Shown piece after piece: positions 47,358 through 56,663 of a stretch of 64,000 bases of DNA. The notes beneath the pieces were generated by a model. That model saw only the letters and a program-made list of their open reading frames with translations. It was not told the origin of the DNA and made no database searches. Source of the stretch: Methylocapsa sp. S129 (GTDB lineage: Bacteria; Pseudomonadota; Alphaproteobacteria; Rhizobiales; Beijerinckiaceae); assembly GCF_009765995.1 (NCBI RefSeq), contig NZ_LMUI01000011.1, forward strand, positions 662,994-726,993, in the 5' to 3' direction. The translations under genes and the position numbers were made by a program. The number at the start of each line of letters is the position of its first letter. Positions within the stretch are counted from its first letter, which is position 1.

Positions 47358-48638
47358 TCACAGCAGCCCGGCGAAGGCGCCCGCCACGCCTGCAATAGCC
47401 ACAAGGCCAACAACGCCCGCGGTCACCCACAAACGCCAGCCGCGCAAACGCGCGCTTTCGGGCAATGCGGTCGCGGCGAGGATCACCAGGAGAGCGACCA
47501 CGACGGGCAATAGGACGGTATTGAGGACCTGCATGCCGATCGAGAGCCAGATCAGATCGGGCACGAACAGGACCAATATCGCGCTGCCAACGACCCAGAA
47601 AGCATATCCGGAGAGAAAGCCAAGGCGGTGGCGCGCCTCGCGCTCAAGGGACCGTCTCAGCCCAAAAATTTCCCCCAAACCCCAGGCGCAGGCAAGCGAA
47701 CTGACGATAGCGGCGGCCATCGCCGCTCCGACCACGCCTGCGCTGAACACGATTCGGCCTGTCGCCTCACCCAGGAACGGCGTCAACACCTGGCTGATCT
47801 CGCCGATATCATTGAGCGAGGCGCCCGTTCCGCCGCGTTTGAGCGCTGCGATAGCGACCAGCACCGAGGCCGTGACAAGCTGCGTCAGAACGGCGCCCAC
47901 CGCCGTATCCCAGCGCGCGGCGCGATAGTCGGAAGGCGAAAGGCGTTTTTCTACAACGGCCGAGGCTTGATAGAAGATCATCCAGGGATTGAATGTCGCG
48001 CCGATCAGCCCGGCGCCCAGATAGAGATAGCTGAAATCGGTCAACTTCTGGTCGGCGATATCGCGGATGATTTCGCCTCCCGAAGGGTGGGACCGCCAGG
48101 CCACGACCAGGAAACTCAGTTCAAACAGGCCGAACAGCAAAGCGACGCGCTCGACGCGCCGATATTCCCCGGTCAGCGCGACGAGGATCAAAGTCAGGCT
48201 GGCCAGGGGCAGGACAAGCCAGCGCGACGCCCCGTAAAGCTCGCCGACGCCTGCGATCCCGGTCAGTTCGGTCACGAGCGAGCCCAAAGTCGCCACGACC
48301 AACGCCGCGGCGGCGACAAAAGCGCCGACGCGGCCAAAGCGTTCGCGGACCAGTTCGCCAAAGCCGCATTGGCGGAAAAGACCGATCCGGACCGCCAGAT
48401 CCTGGACGACGATCAAAACGGGGACCAGCAAAAGCAGCAACGGCGCCAGGCGGTATCCCCAACGCGCGCCGGACTCGGCCGCCGTGACAATATTGCCCGC
48501 GTCCGTATCGGCGAGCATCACCAAGAGCCCCGGCCCCCAAACGGCGCCGATCGTCGCGAAGACCGATCTCCGCGTCGAACCCGACGGCTTCGCCCGGGGC
48601 GGCGTGCCTGCAGCGGGCGACCTATCCCTTGGATTCAT
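47358..48638 (-). CDS. Nramp-family metal transporter relative
   Basis: A 426-residue membrane protein with about 11 hydrophobic segments. TM1 has LADTDAGNIVTAAESGARWGY-like sequence, with DAGN where Nramp proteins have DPGN. TM6 reads GATFNPWMIFYQ, with Asn-Pro-Trp where the metal-binding Met-Pro-His is usual. Nramp carriers move Mn, Fe and similar ions with H+. Loss of the Met ligand suggests altered selectivity (for example Mg or another ion). MNPRDRSP at 48638 is the likely start; the frame continues 32 residues further upstream. Confidence 0.85.
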   Translation of the reverse strand: MNPRDRSPAAGTPPRAKPSGSTRRSVFATIGAVWGPGLLVMLADTDAGNIVTAAESGARWGYRLAPLLLLLVPVLIVVQDLAVRIGLFRQCGFGELVRERFGRVGAFVAAAALVVATLGSLVTELTGIAGVGELYGASRWLVLPLASLTLILVALTGEYRRVERVALLFGLFELSFLVVAWRSHPSGGEIIRDIADQKLTDFSYLYLGAGLIGATFNPWMIFYQASAVVEKRLSPSDYRAARWDTAVGAVLTQLVTASVLVAIAALKRGGTGASLNDIGEISQVLTPFLGEATGRIVFSAGVVGAAMAAAIVSSLACAWGLGEIFGLRRSLEREARHRLGFLSGYAFWVVGSAILVLFVPDLIWLSIGMQVLNTVLLPVVVALLVILAATALPESARLRGWRLWVTAGVVGLVAIAGVAGAFAGLL

Positions 48639-48754
48639 CGGCTGGCGCGCCACGTTTCCATTTCCGCAGCATGCGCGATTGGCGCTTCGTTTTTTTCGAT
48701 TGTGAAGATCACGAGCGACTCTTACTGTTCGCATACAAAGAACAAATCTGCTGA

Positions 48755-48908
48755 TTGAGCCACGATCCGCCCGAACCCCAGGTTGACACCCGTATGATCG
48801 GCGTTGGCGGCGTCGTCAATTCCGTCTCCGGCGCCGGGCGAAACGATCGATTATGATGCGCTGCTCAACACCTGGACAGCGACAGCTAAGCCTCCGAAGA
48901 AGGGCTGA
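48755..48908 (+). pseudogene. decayed 3' end of an unrecognised gene
   Basis: Two overlapping frames read like one protein end. First, frame 48755-48856 gives DPPEPQVDTRMIGVGGVVNS. Then frame 48798-48908 gives GETIDYDALLNTWTATAKPP before a stop. A single frameshift would join them, and a + strand terminator stands 19 bp downstream, just where a gene end would have one. No family recognised. The rest of the 342-bp gap (48639-48754) is noncoding. Confidence 0.35.
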
Positions 48909-48926
48909 GCTTTTGAGACCGCGAAC

Positions 48927-48960
48927 GGGGCGGGGCGCTGCGCCCGGCCCTCTTTTATTT
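48927..48960 (+). terminator. intrinsic terminator upstream of glpK
   Basis: Stem arms GGGCGGGGCGC (48928-48938) and GCGCCCGGCCC (48940-48950) with one mismatch, followed by TCTTTTATTT. Oriented for a + strand gene to its left, where only the decayed remnant remains. Confidence 0.75.
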
Positions 48961-48980
48961 CTCGCAGGGATTGGCGCTCC

Positions 48981-50489
48981 ATGAGCGGGCATATTCTCGT
49001 CATCGATCAGGGCACGACCTCGACGCGCACCATTGTGTTTGGATCGGATGCGGCGCCGGTCGCAACCGCGCAACAGGAATTCCGGCAGATCTTTCCGCAA
49101 CCGGGATGGGTCGAGCATGACCCTGAGGACATCTGGCGTTCGGCATTGGCGACGGTTCGCGAAGCGCTGACCAAAGCCGGTCTGGCGCCCTCCGCCTTGG
49201 CTGGAATCGGCATCGCCAACCAGCGGGAAACCACGTTGGTATGGAGCCGTGCGACAGGGCGGCCTATTCACAACGCCATCGTCTGGCAGGACCGCCGCAC
49301 CGCCGCGCTCTGCGCCGACCTCAAGGCGCGCGGACATGAGCGCCTGGTCGCCGAGCGAACCGGCCTGCTGCTCGATCCCTATTTCTCGGCGACCAAAATC
49401 GCCTGGCTGCTCGACAATGTGTCGGGCGCGCGAAGCCAAGCCGAGCGAGGGGAACTGGCTTTTGGCACCGTCGACAGTTTTCTGTTGTGGCGACTGACCA
49501 ATGGCAAGGTTCACGCGACCGACGCGACCAACGCCTCGCGCACCTTGCTGCTCGACATTCATTCGGGCGCCTGGGATGACGATCTTCTCGCGCTATTCGG
49601 CGTGCCGCGTTCGATGTTGCCCGAGGTGCGCGATTGCGCCGCCGAATTCGGCGTCGCCTCGCCCGAACATTTTGGCGTCGCCGCGCCCATTCGCGGCGTC
49701 GCAGGCGATCAGCAGGCGGCATTGATCGGACAGGCGTGCTTTCAGCCGGGTATGGCGAAATCGACCTATGGCACCGGCGGCTTCGTTTTGTTGAATACCG
49801 GCGACGAGCCCGTCGCCTCGAAACACCGGTTGTTGACCACCATCGCCTATCAATGGAAGGGCGCGCGCCGCTACGCGCTCGAGGGCTCGATATTCTCCGC
49901 TGGCGCGACCGTGCAATGGCTGCGCGACGGATTGGGAATTATCGCGAATGCCGCAGAGACCGGGGCTCTCGCGGCCGGCGCGGATGCGGCGCAGCGTGTT
50001 TATTTCGTGCCCGCCTTCACCGGTTTGGGCGCGCCGCACTGGAACAGCGAAGCGCGCGGCGCGATCACCGGACTGACGCGTGGGACGACGCGCAAGGAAA
50101 TCGCGCGCGCCGCACTCGAAAGCGTCGCCTACCAGACGCGCGATCTTATCGCGGCGATGCAAGCTGACGGAGGCAGGGGCGGGGGCCCGGAAGCCAATCC
50201 CGTCATCCGCATCGACGGCGGCATGAGCGCGAGCGACTGGACGATGCAATTTCTCGCCGACATGCTTGACGCGCCTGTCGATCGGCCGGGCGTTCTCGAA
50301 ACCACTGCGCTCGGCGCGGCCTTTCTTGCGGGCTGGCAGGCGGGCGTCTATCCCGGCCCGGAAGAATTCGCGCGGAACTGGCGCAGGGAGCGCCGGTTTA
50401 CGCCTTCGATGCCGCGCGATGAACGTGAATCGCGCTATCGCGGTTGGCGCGATGCGGTTGGGCGCAACATCGCTCCGTCGACGGCTTAG
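48981..50489 (+). CDS. glpK: glycerol kinase GlpK
   Basis: Phosphorylates glycerol to glycerol-3-phosphate. 502 residues of the FGGY family: [16 protein letters not shown] (phosphate loop), [56 protein letters not shown], and the terminal signature [19 protein letters not shown]. All typical glycerol-binding positions are seen (Arg in NQRET, Trp in VWQDRR vicinity, Asp in DGGMS). No glpF, glpD or glpR nearby. A terminator directly upstream means its promoter must be very close to the start. Confidence 0.96.
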   Translation: MSGHILVIDQGTTSTRTIVFGSDAAPVATAQQEFRQIFPQPGWVEHDPEDIWRSALATVREALTKAGLAPSALAGIGIANQRETTLVWSRATGRPIHNAIVWQDRRTAALCADLKARGHERLVAERTGLLLDPYFSATKIAWLLDNVSGARSQAERGELAFGTVDSFLLWRLTNGKVHATDATNASRTLLLDIHSGAWDDDLLALFGVPRSMLPEVRDCAAEFGVASPEHFGVAAPIRGVAGDQQAALIGQACFQPGMAKSTYGTGGFVLLNTGDEPVASKHRLLTTIAYQWKGARRYALEGSIFSAGATVQWLRDGLGIIANAAETGALAAGADAAQRVYFVPAFTGLGAPHWNSEARGAITGLTRGTTRKEIARAALESVAYQTRDLIAAMQADGGRGGGPEANPVIRIDGGMSASDWTMQFLADMLDAPVDRPGVLETTALGAAFLAGWQAGVYPGPEEFARNWRRERRFTPSMPRDERESRYRGWRDAVGRNIAPSTA

Positions 50490-50582
50490 CGGCGCCGTCG
50501 AGGCGACCGTCGCGCAGCGCGGCCAGCGCCTGCATCAGGTTCTCCCGCGCTCCCTCTTTCTCGTCTTCCATTTCGTCCTGGC

Positions 50583-52226
50583 TCACGAGGCCCTCCCGCC
50601 GCCGCTCGCGGCCTCCGTGATAAATTCGGCGCATCGGCCGCCGAGCATCATTGCGGGCGCGTTGGTGTTGCCGGCATTGATATTGGGCATCGCGGAGAGG
50701 TCGCAGACGCGCAGATTGTCGACGCCGCGAACCCGGAGTTTCGCATCGAGCGCGGCCAAGGAATCGTGGCTCGCGCCCATCCGGCATGTTCCGCTCGGGT
50801 GATAATTCGTTTTCACGAAACGCCGGCAATGATTCATGATCGCCTCGTCGCTGAGGTCATTGGGATCGGGGGCGACGACATGGCTGATTCGCTTGGCGAG
50901 CGGGCCGGTCTGGAAGGCGCGCAGGAAGAAACGCTGTCCGTCGATCATCGCGCGCGCATCGGCCGGGTCTTTGAGGAGATGGGGCGAGACCAGCGGCATA
51001 TCGTCTGGACTGGACGAGGCGAGTCTGACGAAGCCGCGCGATTTCGGCTTCACCACCACCGTGGTGATGGTCACGCCATAGGTGTCCTTGACATGGCCGA
51101 GCGCGTCACGATCGAGGTAGACGATCGGCACGCAGAACGCTTGAATCGTCGGGTCCGCCTCGGGGTCGATCGGATTGACGAAGGCGCCGGCCTCCACCCC
51201 CGCGGAAGTGATCCGCCCCGTGCCGAACAGCTTGAATTGCAGACCGTTGAGCAGCATCCGCCAGCCGACGCCCTGCTTGTAATAGCCGTGCTTGCCGTTG
51301 GCGATGGCGATGATCGGAACTTCCGGGTGGTCGATCAGGTTCTCGCCGACGCCGGGCAGGTCCGCGATGCAGGCGATCCCATGCGTCTTGAGATGGTCAG
51401 CCGGGCCGATGCCGGAAAGCATCAGCAATTGCGGCGTCGCCAGCGCGCCGGCGGCGACGATCACTTCGCCATCCGCGAAAGCCTGCCGTTCGGCGCCGCT
51501 CGCATCGCGATAGGTCACGCCGACGGCGCGACCGTTCGCCAATTCGATGCGGCGCGCTTGCGCGCCGAGGCGGATCGTCAGATTGGGATTGTCCGCCAGC
51601 GGCGTAATGAACGCGTAGGCCGCGCTGCTGCGTTTGCCGCGCCGATTGGTGAATTGATAGAAGCCGACGCCTCTTTGCTTCGGCCCATTGAAGTCATGAC
51701 TGAAAGGTTCGCCCAAAGCCTGCACGCTCTGGACGAACCAGCGCGAGACATCGTCGATATGTCCAGGGTCCGACACCAGCACCGGCCCGTCGGCGCCATG
51801 CCGCTCGTCGCAAAGTCGGTTGTTGCCTTCCATCGCGCGAAAGTGCGGCAGCACATCGGCCCAGCCCCAGCCCGGATAATCATTGTCGCCGCGCAGCATC
51901 GCGTCCCATTCGTCATAATCGGAAGGCCGCCCGCGCATATAGACCTGAGCGTTGACCGACGAGCCGCCGCCCAGAACATGGCCTTGCGGAATGTCGTGGA
52001 CGCGTCCGTTCAAATGGTCCTGCGGAACGGTGTGGTGATAGCGCATGAACTTGCTGCCGTTGATCATCTTGAAGATGCCCGGCGGCATATCCAGCAGCGG
52101 ATGGCGATGCGAATGCCCGGCTTCAAGCAGCAGCACGCGGGCGCCCGCGTCCCTCACCAGCTTGGCCGCCGCGACGCAGCCGGACGAGCCGCCGCCGACG
52201 ACGATGTAGTCATAACGTTCGCTCAC
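50583..52226 (-). CDS. GMC-family FAD oxidoreductase
   Basis: A 547-residue flavoenzyme of the glucose-methanol-choline family: FAD loop YIVVGGGSSGCVAAAKL, QGHVLGGGSSVNAQVYMRG, AAGALATPQLLMLSGIGP, the catalytic His in HPSGTCRMG, and the end NTNAPAMMLGGR. Oxidises an alcohol or a sugar acid, with the acceptor unknown. GTG at 52226 overlaps the stop of the enolase-superfamily gene by 4 bp, so both act in one pathway. Confidence 0.92.
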   Translation of the reverse strand: MSERYDYIVVGGGSSGCVAAAKLVRDAGARVLLLEAGHSHRHPLLDMPPGIFKMINGSKFMRYHHTVPQDHLNGRVHDIPQGHVLGGGSSVNAQVYMRGRPSDYDEWDAMLRGDNDYPGWGWADVLPHFRAMEGNNRLCDERHGADGPVLVSDPGHIDDVSRWFVQSVQALGEPFSHDFNGPKQRGVGFYQFTNRRGKRSSAAYAFITPLADNPNLTIRLGAQARRIELANGRAVGVTYRDASGAERQAFADGEVIVAAGALATPQLLMLSGIGPADHLKTHGIACIADLPGVGENLIDHPEVPIIAIANGKHGYYKQGVGWRMLLNGLQFKLFGTGRITSAGVEAGAFVNPIDPEADPTIQAFCVPIVYLDRDALGHVKDTYGVTITTVVVKPKSRGFVRLASSSPDDMPLVSPHLLKDPADARAMIDGQRFFLRAFQTGPLAKRISHVVAPDPNDLSDEAIMNHCRRFVKTNYHPSGTCRMGASHDSLAALDAKLRVRGVDNLRVCDLSAMPNINAGNTNAPAMMLGGRCAEFITEAASGGGRAS

Positions 52227-53311
52227 GCGCGGATTTTCTCCAGGCTCTTCCAATCGAAGACAATGCCATGGCCCGGCCGGTTCGGCGCAATCGCGCAACC
52301 CTCCTCGATCCGCAGCGGCTCCGCGATATAAAGATCGAGGCCGAAGCCATGGGCTTCCAGATAGCTGCGGTTCGGGCAGGCCGCGAGGAGATGCACCGTC
52401 ACGTCATGGGCGCCATGGCTGGTCACCGGCATGTTGAAGGCCTCAGCGAGATGGGCGATCTTCATGAATTGCGTGACGCCGCCGCAATTGGTGACGTCGG
52501 GCTCGGGATAGGTCACTGCGCCCGACGCGATATATTGTTTGAACTCCCACAGCGTGCGCAGGTTCTCGCCGGCCGCCACCGGCAGGCCGCCTTCGCGCAC
52601 GATGCGCGCATGTCCCGCGGGATCGTCGGGAATGGTCGGCTCCTCGATCCATGTCAGGTCGTAGGGCTGCAGCGCGCGGGCGGCGCGGATCGCCTCATCG
52701 ACGGTCCATTTCATATTGGCGTCCGCCATCAGCGGGAAACCGTCGCCCAGATGCGCGCGCATCGCCTTCACGCGCTCGGCGTCTTCGGCGAGACGCTTGC
52801 GGCCGACCTTCATCTTGATCGCGCGAAAGCCTTTGGCGAGATTGCCGTCGGTCTGGCGCAGCAGTTTCTCCAGCGGCAGGTCGAGGTCGATGCCGCCGGC
52901 ATAGCACGGAACCTTAGGATCGAAGCCGCCAAGAAAATTCCACAGCGGCAGTCCTGCGCGCTTCGCCTTGAGGTCCCACAGCGCGATGTCGAAAGCGGAT
53001 ATGGCGAGGACGGTCGGTCCGCCGCGACCGCCATAATGGAGCGCCCACCATGCCTTTTGCCACAAGCTTTCAATATGGTCGGCCTCGGCGTCGGCGAAGA
53101 TGTCGCGCATTTCGCGCGTCAGGATGGCGTCGATCGCCGCGCCGTTGCGCCCGACCGTGAAGGTGTAGCCGACGCCCTCCGCCCCGTCTGCGTCGCGGAG
53201 GCGAATGGTGTTGAGTTCGAAGGCGCGGATTTCGCCGTGGGTGCTGTCGCTGAGCGCTTCGGGCAGCGGGATGCGATAAAAGCCGGGCTCGATCGAGGTC
53301 AGTTTGGCCAC
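52223..53311 (-). CDS. enolase-superfamily enzyme, mandelate racemase/muconate lactonizing type
   Basis: A 362-residue barrel enzyme that abstracts a proton next to a carboxylate. Catalytic KxK as IKMKVGRK, metal ligands in LMADANMKW (Asp), WIEEPTIP (Glu) and VAAGENLRT (Glu), and His in TSHGAHD. Pattern KxK...D...E...E...H is that of acid-sugar dehydratases and mandelate racemase. GTG at 53311 with GGAGGA 9 bases upstream is preferred to the 55-residue basic extension. First gene of a two-gene operon with the GMC enzyme. Confidence 0.9.
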   Translation of the reverse strand: MAKLTSIEPGFYRIPLPEALSDSTHGEIRAFELNTIRLRDADGAEGVGYTFTVGRNGAAIDAILTREMRDIFADAEADHIESLWQKAWWALHYGGRGGPTVLAISAFDIALWDLKAKRAGLPLWNFLGGFDPKVPCYAGGIDLDLPLEKLLRQTDGNLAKGFRAIKMKVGRKRLAEDAERVKAMRAHLGDGFPLMADANMKWTVDEAIRAARALQPYDLTWIEEPTIPDDPAGHARIVREGGLPVAAGENLRTLWEFKQYIASGAVTYPEPDVTNCGGVTQFMKIAHLAEAFNMPVTSHGAHDVTVHLLAACPNRSYLEAHGFGLDLYIAEPLRIEEGCAIAPNRPGHGIVFDWKSLEKIRA

Positions 53312-53469
53312 AGTGGGAATTCCTCCAGAATCGCGCGCGCATTCGTAGCGGTCGACGGCGCTTGCGTGACGTTCGCCAACCCAGAAGGCCAATTTGTCGC
53401 GGGGCGCAAGGGGCGGGCCGCGAAAAAACACGCGCATGCGCCGCGGCCAAAAAAATTGCCGCGCCGCTC

Positions 53470-53522
53470 TTGACAAGAGCTTATCAAGATATATCTTAAG
53501 TCACGACATATCGTAATATGTC
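53470..53522 (+). promoter_or_regulatory. padR-type gene promoter with two palindromic operators
   Basis: TTGACA (53470-53475), 16-base spacer, TATCTT (53492-53497). A perfect 12-base palindrome AAGATATATCTT (53486-53497) covers the -10. A second dyad GACATAT-CGTA-ATATGTC (53505-53522) covers the expected start site. PadR proteins bind ATGT/ACAT-type dyads, so autoregulation is likely. The enolase-GMC operon reads away on the other side and could also be controlled. Confidence 0.65.
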
Positions 53523-53542
53523 ATTCAACTCAGGAGAGAACA

Positions 53543-54121
53543 TTGTTTTTCAGACATTTCCATCGACACGAACCCGGCCATGCCGCGCGCGACGACTTTG
53601 GGCGCGGACGCCATGGCGGCATGGACGGCCATCATCGCCGCGGCGGATTTCGCGGCCGCGACAGCGAGCGCGTTTTCGAACATGGCGACCTTCGCCTTGT
53701 CATTATGGCGCTGCTCAAGGAGAAGCCCCGCTACGGCTACGAGATCATCAAAGACCTCGAAGAGCGCGTCGGCGGCGGCTACAGCCCGAGCCCGGGCGTC
53801 GTCTATCCGACCCTGACGCTGCTTGAGGAAGTCGGCCACGCCACCGTCACCGACGAGCATAGCGGGCGTCGGCTCTATACGCTCTCAGCCGAAGGCCTCG
53901 CCTTCCTTGAAGCCAACCGCACGCTGGTCGACGCCATTCTGGCGCGGGTTTCCGAAGCCAATTCCTCGCGTCGCGGGCCGCCGCTGTCGGTCATGCGCGC
54001 CATGGAGAACCTCGGCGTTGCGCTCAGGTTGCGGCTTAGGGGCCGGCCCACGACCGACGAACAAATCCGCATCATCGCCGCGGCGATCGACGCGGCGGCC
54101 AAAGCCGTCGAGGAGAGCTGA
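53543..54121 (+). CDS. PadR-family regulator with His-rich N-terminus (YqjI-like)
   Basis: A 192-residue regulator. Residues 1-47 are Arg/Gly/His-rich, with seven His in the first 31 (5, 7, 9, 13, 24, 30, 31). A PadR winged helix follows (DLRLVIMALLKEKPRYGYEI, SPSPGVVYPTLTLLEE, GRRLYTLSAEGLAFLEANR) and a helical dimerisation tail. The plan matches E. coli YqjI, a nickel-modulated PadR repressor with a metal-binding head, but here without Cys. TTG at 53543 has AGGAGAG 5 bases upstream. Metal sensing is inferred from composition. Confidence 0.85.
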   Translation: MFFRHFHRHEPGHAARDDFGRGRHGGMDGHHRRGGFRGRDSERVFEHGDLRLVIMALLKEKPRYGYEIIKDLEERVGGGYSPSPGVVYPTLTLLEEVGHATVTDEHSGRRLYTLSAEGLAFLEANRTLVDAILARVSEANSSRRGPPLSVMRAMENLGVALRLRLRGRPTTDEQIRIIAAAIDAAAKAVEES

Positions 54122-54124
54122 AGC

Positions 54125-54148
54125 CACGGCGTCTTCTTAGACGCCGTG
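54125..54148. terminator. bidirectional hairpin between convergent padR and dienelactone hydrolase genes
   Basis: Perfect 10-base arms CACGGCGTCT/AGACGCCGTG (54125-54134, 54139-54148) with a TCTT loop. The stop codon of the minus-strand gene lies partly in the loop. Serves both transcripts. Confidence 0.7.
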
Positions 54149-55006
54149 ATCTTTCAGCCATGCCGTCGCTTCCTTCCATGACGCTTCGGCGTCGGCCTTG
54201 TTGTAGCTGGGTCGATAATCCGCATGGAAGGCGTGGCCCGCATCGGCATAGACGATGATCTTCGAGGCGCCGCCCGCGGCGGTCAGCTTCTGGTTCATCG
54301 CCTCGATTTGCGGGACCGTGATGCCGGGGTCCTTGCCGCCATAGAGGCCAAGCACGGGAACTTTGAGTTCGTCGACGACATCGGGCGGATTCTTCGGTTT
54401 CAGCGCGCTCGCCGCTCCCGCAAGCGGTCCATACCAGGCGACCGCCGCCTTCAGCGCCGGATTATGCGCGGCGTAGAGCCAGCTTTGTCGCCCGCCCCAG
54501 CAAAAGCCGGTTACGGCGGCGCGCGAGACATCGGCTGAGCCGCTCGCCTTGGCGAAAGCGAAAGTGGCGTCGAGGTCGCTCTGCACTTGCGCGTCGGGGA
54601 CTTTCGAGACGATGTCCGCCATCAATTTGGCCATATCGGGCTCTTTCGAAGCGTCTCCTTCGCGCGCATAAAGATCGGGCGCGATCGCGTAATAGCCGAG
54701 CTTGGCCCAGCGCCGGCACACGTCCTTGACATATTCATGGACACCGAAAATTTCGTGGATCACCAGGACGGTCGGGAATGGGCCGCCGCGGTCGGGCATC
54801 GCGCGATAGGCGGGAATATCGGCGTCGCCGGCGGGGATTTTGACTTCGCCGGCGACAAGGCCTTCGGCCGAAGTCGTCACCACCTGCGCCCAGACCGGCG
54901 CGACGGCGGCGCAAAAGCCGACGGTCAGGCTCGCCTTGACCAAAGCGCGGCGGTTGAGAGGGGCGGCGGGCGGCTGCAAGGAGGTCAGATGATCGAGGTC
55001 GAGCAT
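54137..55006 (-). CDS. dienelactone hydrolase family protein with Tat-type signal
   Basis: A 289-residue alpha/beta hydrolase. The N-terminus has APLNRRALVKASLTVGFCAA (about residues 13-32), a twin-arginine-like export signal with cleavage near VWAQV. The DLH core shows HEIFGVHEYVKDVCRRWA, Cys nucleophile in VTGFCWGGRQSWLYA, Asp in YGGKDPGI and His in DAGHAFHADYRPSY. Periplasmic hydrolysis of a lactone-like ester is expected. Start 55006 has GGAG 6 bases upstream; ATG 55018 is possible. Confidence 0.87.
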   Translation of the reverse strand: MLDLDHLTSLQPPAAPLNRRALVKASLTVGFCAAVAPVWAQVVTTSAEGLVAGEVKIPAGDADIPAYRAMPDRGGPFPTVLVIHEIFGVHEYVKDVCRRWAKLGYYAIAPDLYAREGDASKEPDMAKLMADIVSKVPDAQVQSDLDATFAFAKASGSADVSRAAVTGFCWGGRQSWLYAAHNPALKAAVAWYGPLAGAASALKPKNPPDVVDELKVPVLGLYGGKDPGITVPQIEAMNQKLTAAGGASKIIVYADAGHAFHADYRPSYNKADAEASWKEATAWLKDHGV

Positions 55007-55219
55007 GAAGGACTCCATGGATGCGGACGATCGGGCGTAGCCGTCCATTGCGGCGAGGTTTGGGAAGGGCCGGGGCCAAATCTATCCGCGCGCCGCATAT
55101 TTCGGGCGAATCAATGTTTTGTGTAGCGGCGATCGCGCCAAAATGGTTCCAAAAAGGCCCGGTCCGCGTTAGGGCGCCATTGCGCGCCGATGCGCCCGCA
55201 TTTCCAGGATGGAGAATCG

Positions 55220-56608
55220 ATGGTCGAGTCTGACGGTCTGCCGGTTCCGCAGCGTTATTGGTCGGCGCTCGCGGTCTGGATCGCCTTGACCATGGCCGTG
55301 CTCGACGGCGCGATCGCCAATGTGGCTTTGCCGACGATTGCGCGCGAGCTCTCCGCTGCGCCCGATCAAACGGTCTGGGTCGTGAACGGCTTCCAACTGG
55401 CGGTCGTCGTCTCGCTGTTGCCGCTGGCGGCGCTGGGCGAAATGATTGGCTATCGCCGCGTCTATCTGGTCGGCATCGTCATTTTCACCGTGGCGTCTCT
55501 CGGCTGCGCGCTCGCCGACAGCCTTCCCATCCTCATCGCCGCCCGCGTCCTGCAGGGGCTGGGCGCGTCCGGCATCATGAGCGTCAATGGCGCGCTGGTG
55601 CGATTCACCTATCCCAAGAGAATGCTCGGTCGCGGCGTCGGTCTCAATGCGCTTGTGGTGGCGGGCGCCGCGGCGTTCGGCCCGACCGTCGCTTCCGGCA
55701 TTCTGTCGCTGGGACCATGGGAATGGCTATTCGCGGTCAATCTTCCCATCGGCATTCTTGCGTTCTTTGTCGCGCGCGCGTCATTGCCCGCCAGCCCGAC
55801 ATCGGGAAAGCTCGATCTCGCCAGCACGCTGCTCAATATCGCGACTTTCGGTTTCGGCTTCACCGGCGTCGATGCGCTCACGCGCGGCGGCAATCCATGG
55901 ATCGGCGGCGCCGAACTCGTCCTGGCCGCGCTGACCGGCCTGACATTGCTGCTGCGATCGCGCGCGCAACCCAACCCCCTCGTGCCGATCGACCTGCTCA
56001 GAAACAAGGTTTTCTCGCTGACCGTCGTCACCTCTATCGCCTCCTTCGCCGCGCAAATGATCGCCTTCGTGTCGCTGCCCTTCTATCTCCAGGGCGTTTT
56101 GCATCGCAGCCAGGTCGACACCGGTCTTCTGATGACGCCATGGCCCCTCGCGACAGGAGTCGCGGCGGCGGTCGCCGGGCCTTTGGCCGACCGGTTTCCC
56201 GCCCCCATCCTCAGCGGCGCCGGCCTTGCCTTGCTGGCGCTGGGGCTCATGTCCCTCGCGCTCCTGCCGGTCGATGCGACGTCTCTTGCGATCGTCTGGC
56301 GCATGGCGATCTGCGGCTTCGGGTTCGGCTTCTTCCAGACGCCGAACAATCGCACGATGCTGTTGGCGGCGCCGATCGCGCGCAGCGGCGCGGCGGGCGG
56401 GATGCTCGCAACGGCGCGCCTGATTGGCCAAACGACTGGCGCGACGCTGGCCGCCATCTCTTTTCGCTTCGCCTCAAACGCAGAGCCTCTCGCGCTTGGC
56501 GTCGCCGCTTTGTTCGCCGCCGGCGCCGGAGCGGCGAGCCTCTGGCGCCTTCGCTATGCGTCTTCGCCGCCGCCGCGCGAACCGCAGCCCGTCGCCGATA
56601 CGCTGTGA
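55220..56608 (+). CDS. MFS drug exporter, DHA2 (EmrB/QacA) type
   Basis: A 462-residue membrane protein with about 14 hydrophobic helices, the DHA2 number. Family motifs: AVLDGAIANVALPTIAREL (TM1, motif D1-like), GEMIGYRRVYLVG (loop 2-3), RVLQGLGASGIMSVNGALV. Exports a toxic compound or metabolite by proton antiport. ATG at 55220 has GGAG at 9-base spacing, better than 55190. The D-2-hydroxyacid dehydrogenase gene follows after 55 bp on the same strand. Confidence 0.88.
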   Translation: MVESDGLPVPQRYWSALAVWIALTMAVLDGAIANVALPTIARELSAAPDQTVWVVNGFQLAVVVSLLPLAALGEMIGYRRVYLVGIVIFTVASLGCALADSLPILIAARVLQGLGASGIMSVNGALVRFTYPKRMLGRGVGLNALVVAGAAAFGPTVASGILSLGPWEWLFAVNLPIGILAFFVARASLPASPTSGKLDLASTLLNIATFGFGFTGVDALTRGGNPWIGGAELVLAALTGLTLLLRSRAQPNPLVPIDLLRNKVFSLTVVTSIASFAAQMIAFVSLPFYLQGVLHRSQVDTGLLMTPWPLATGVAAAVAGPLADRFPAPILSGAGLALLALGLMSLALLPVDATSLAIVWRMAICGFGFGFFQTPNNRTMLLAAPIARSGAAGGMLATARLIGQTTGATLAAISFRFASNAEPLALGVAALFAAGAGAASLWRLRYASSPPPREPQPVADTL

Positions 56609-56663
56609 GCGCGCAGGCCGGGATATCTCGCGCTTTGGTTGTTTCGCCGCAGGAGGAGCCGCC

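Noticed and set aside
50766..52331. 521-codon plus-strand open frame opposite the GMC oxidoreductase
   Set aside because: Shadow of the GMC gene, whose FAD and His motifs are clear on the other strand.
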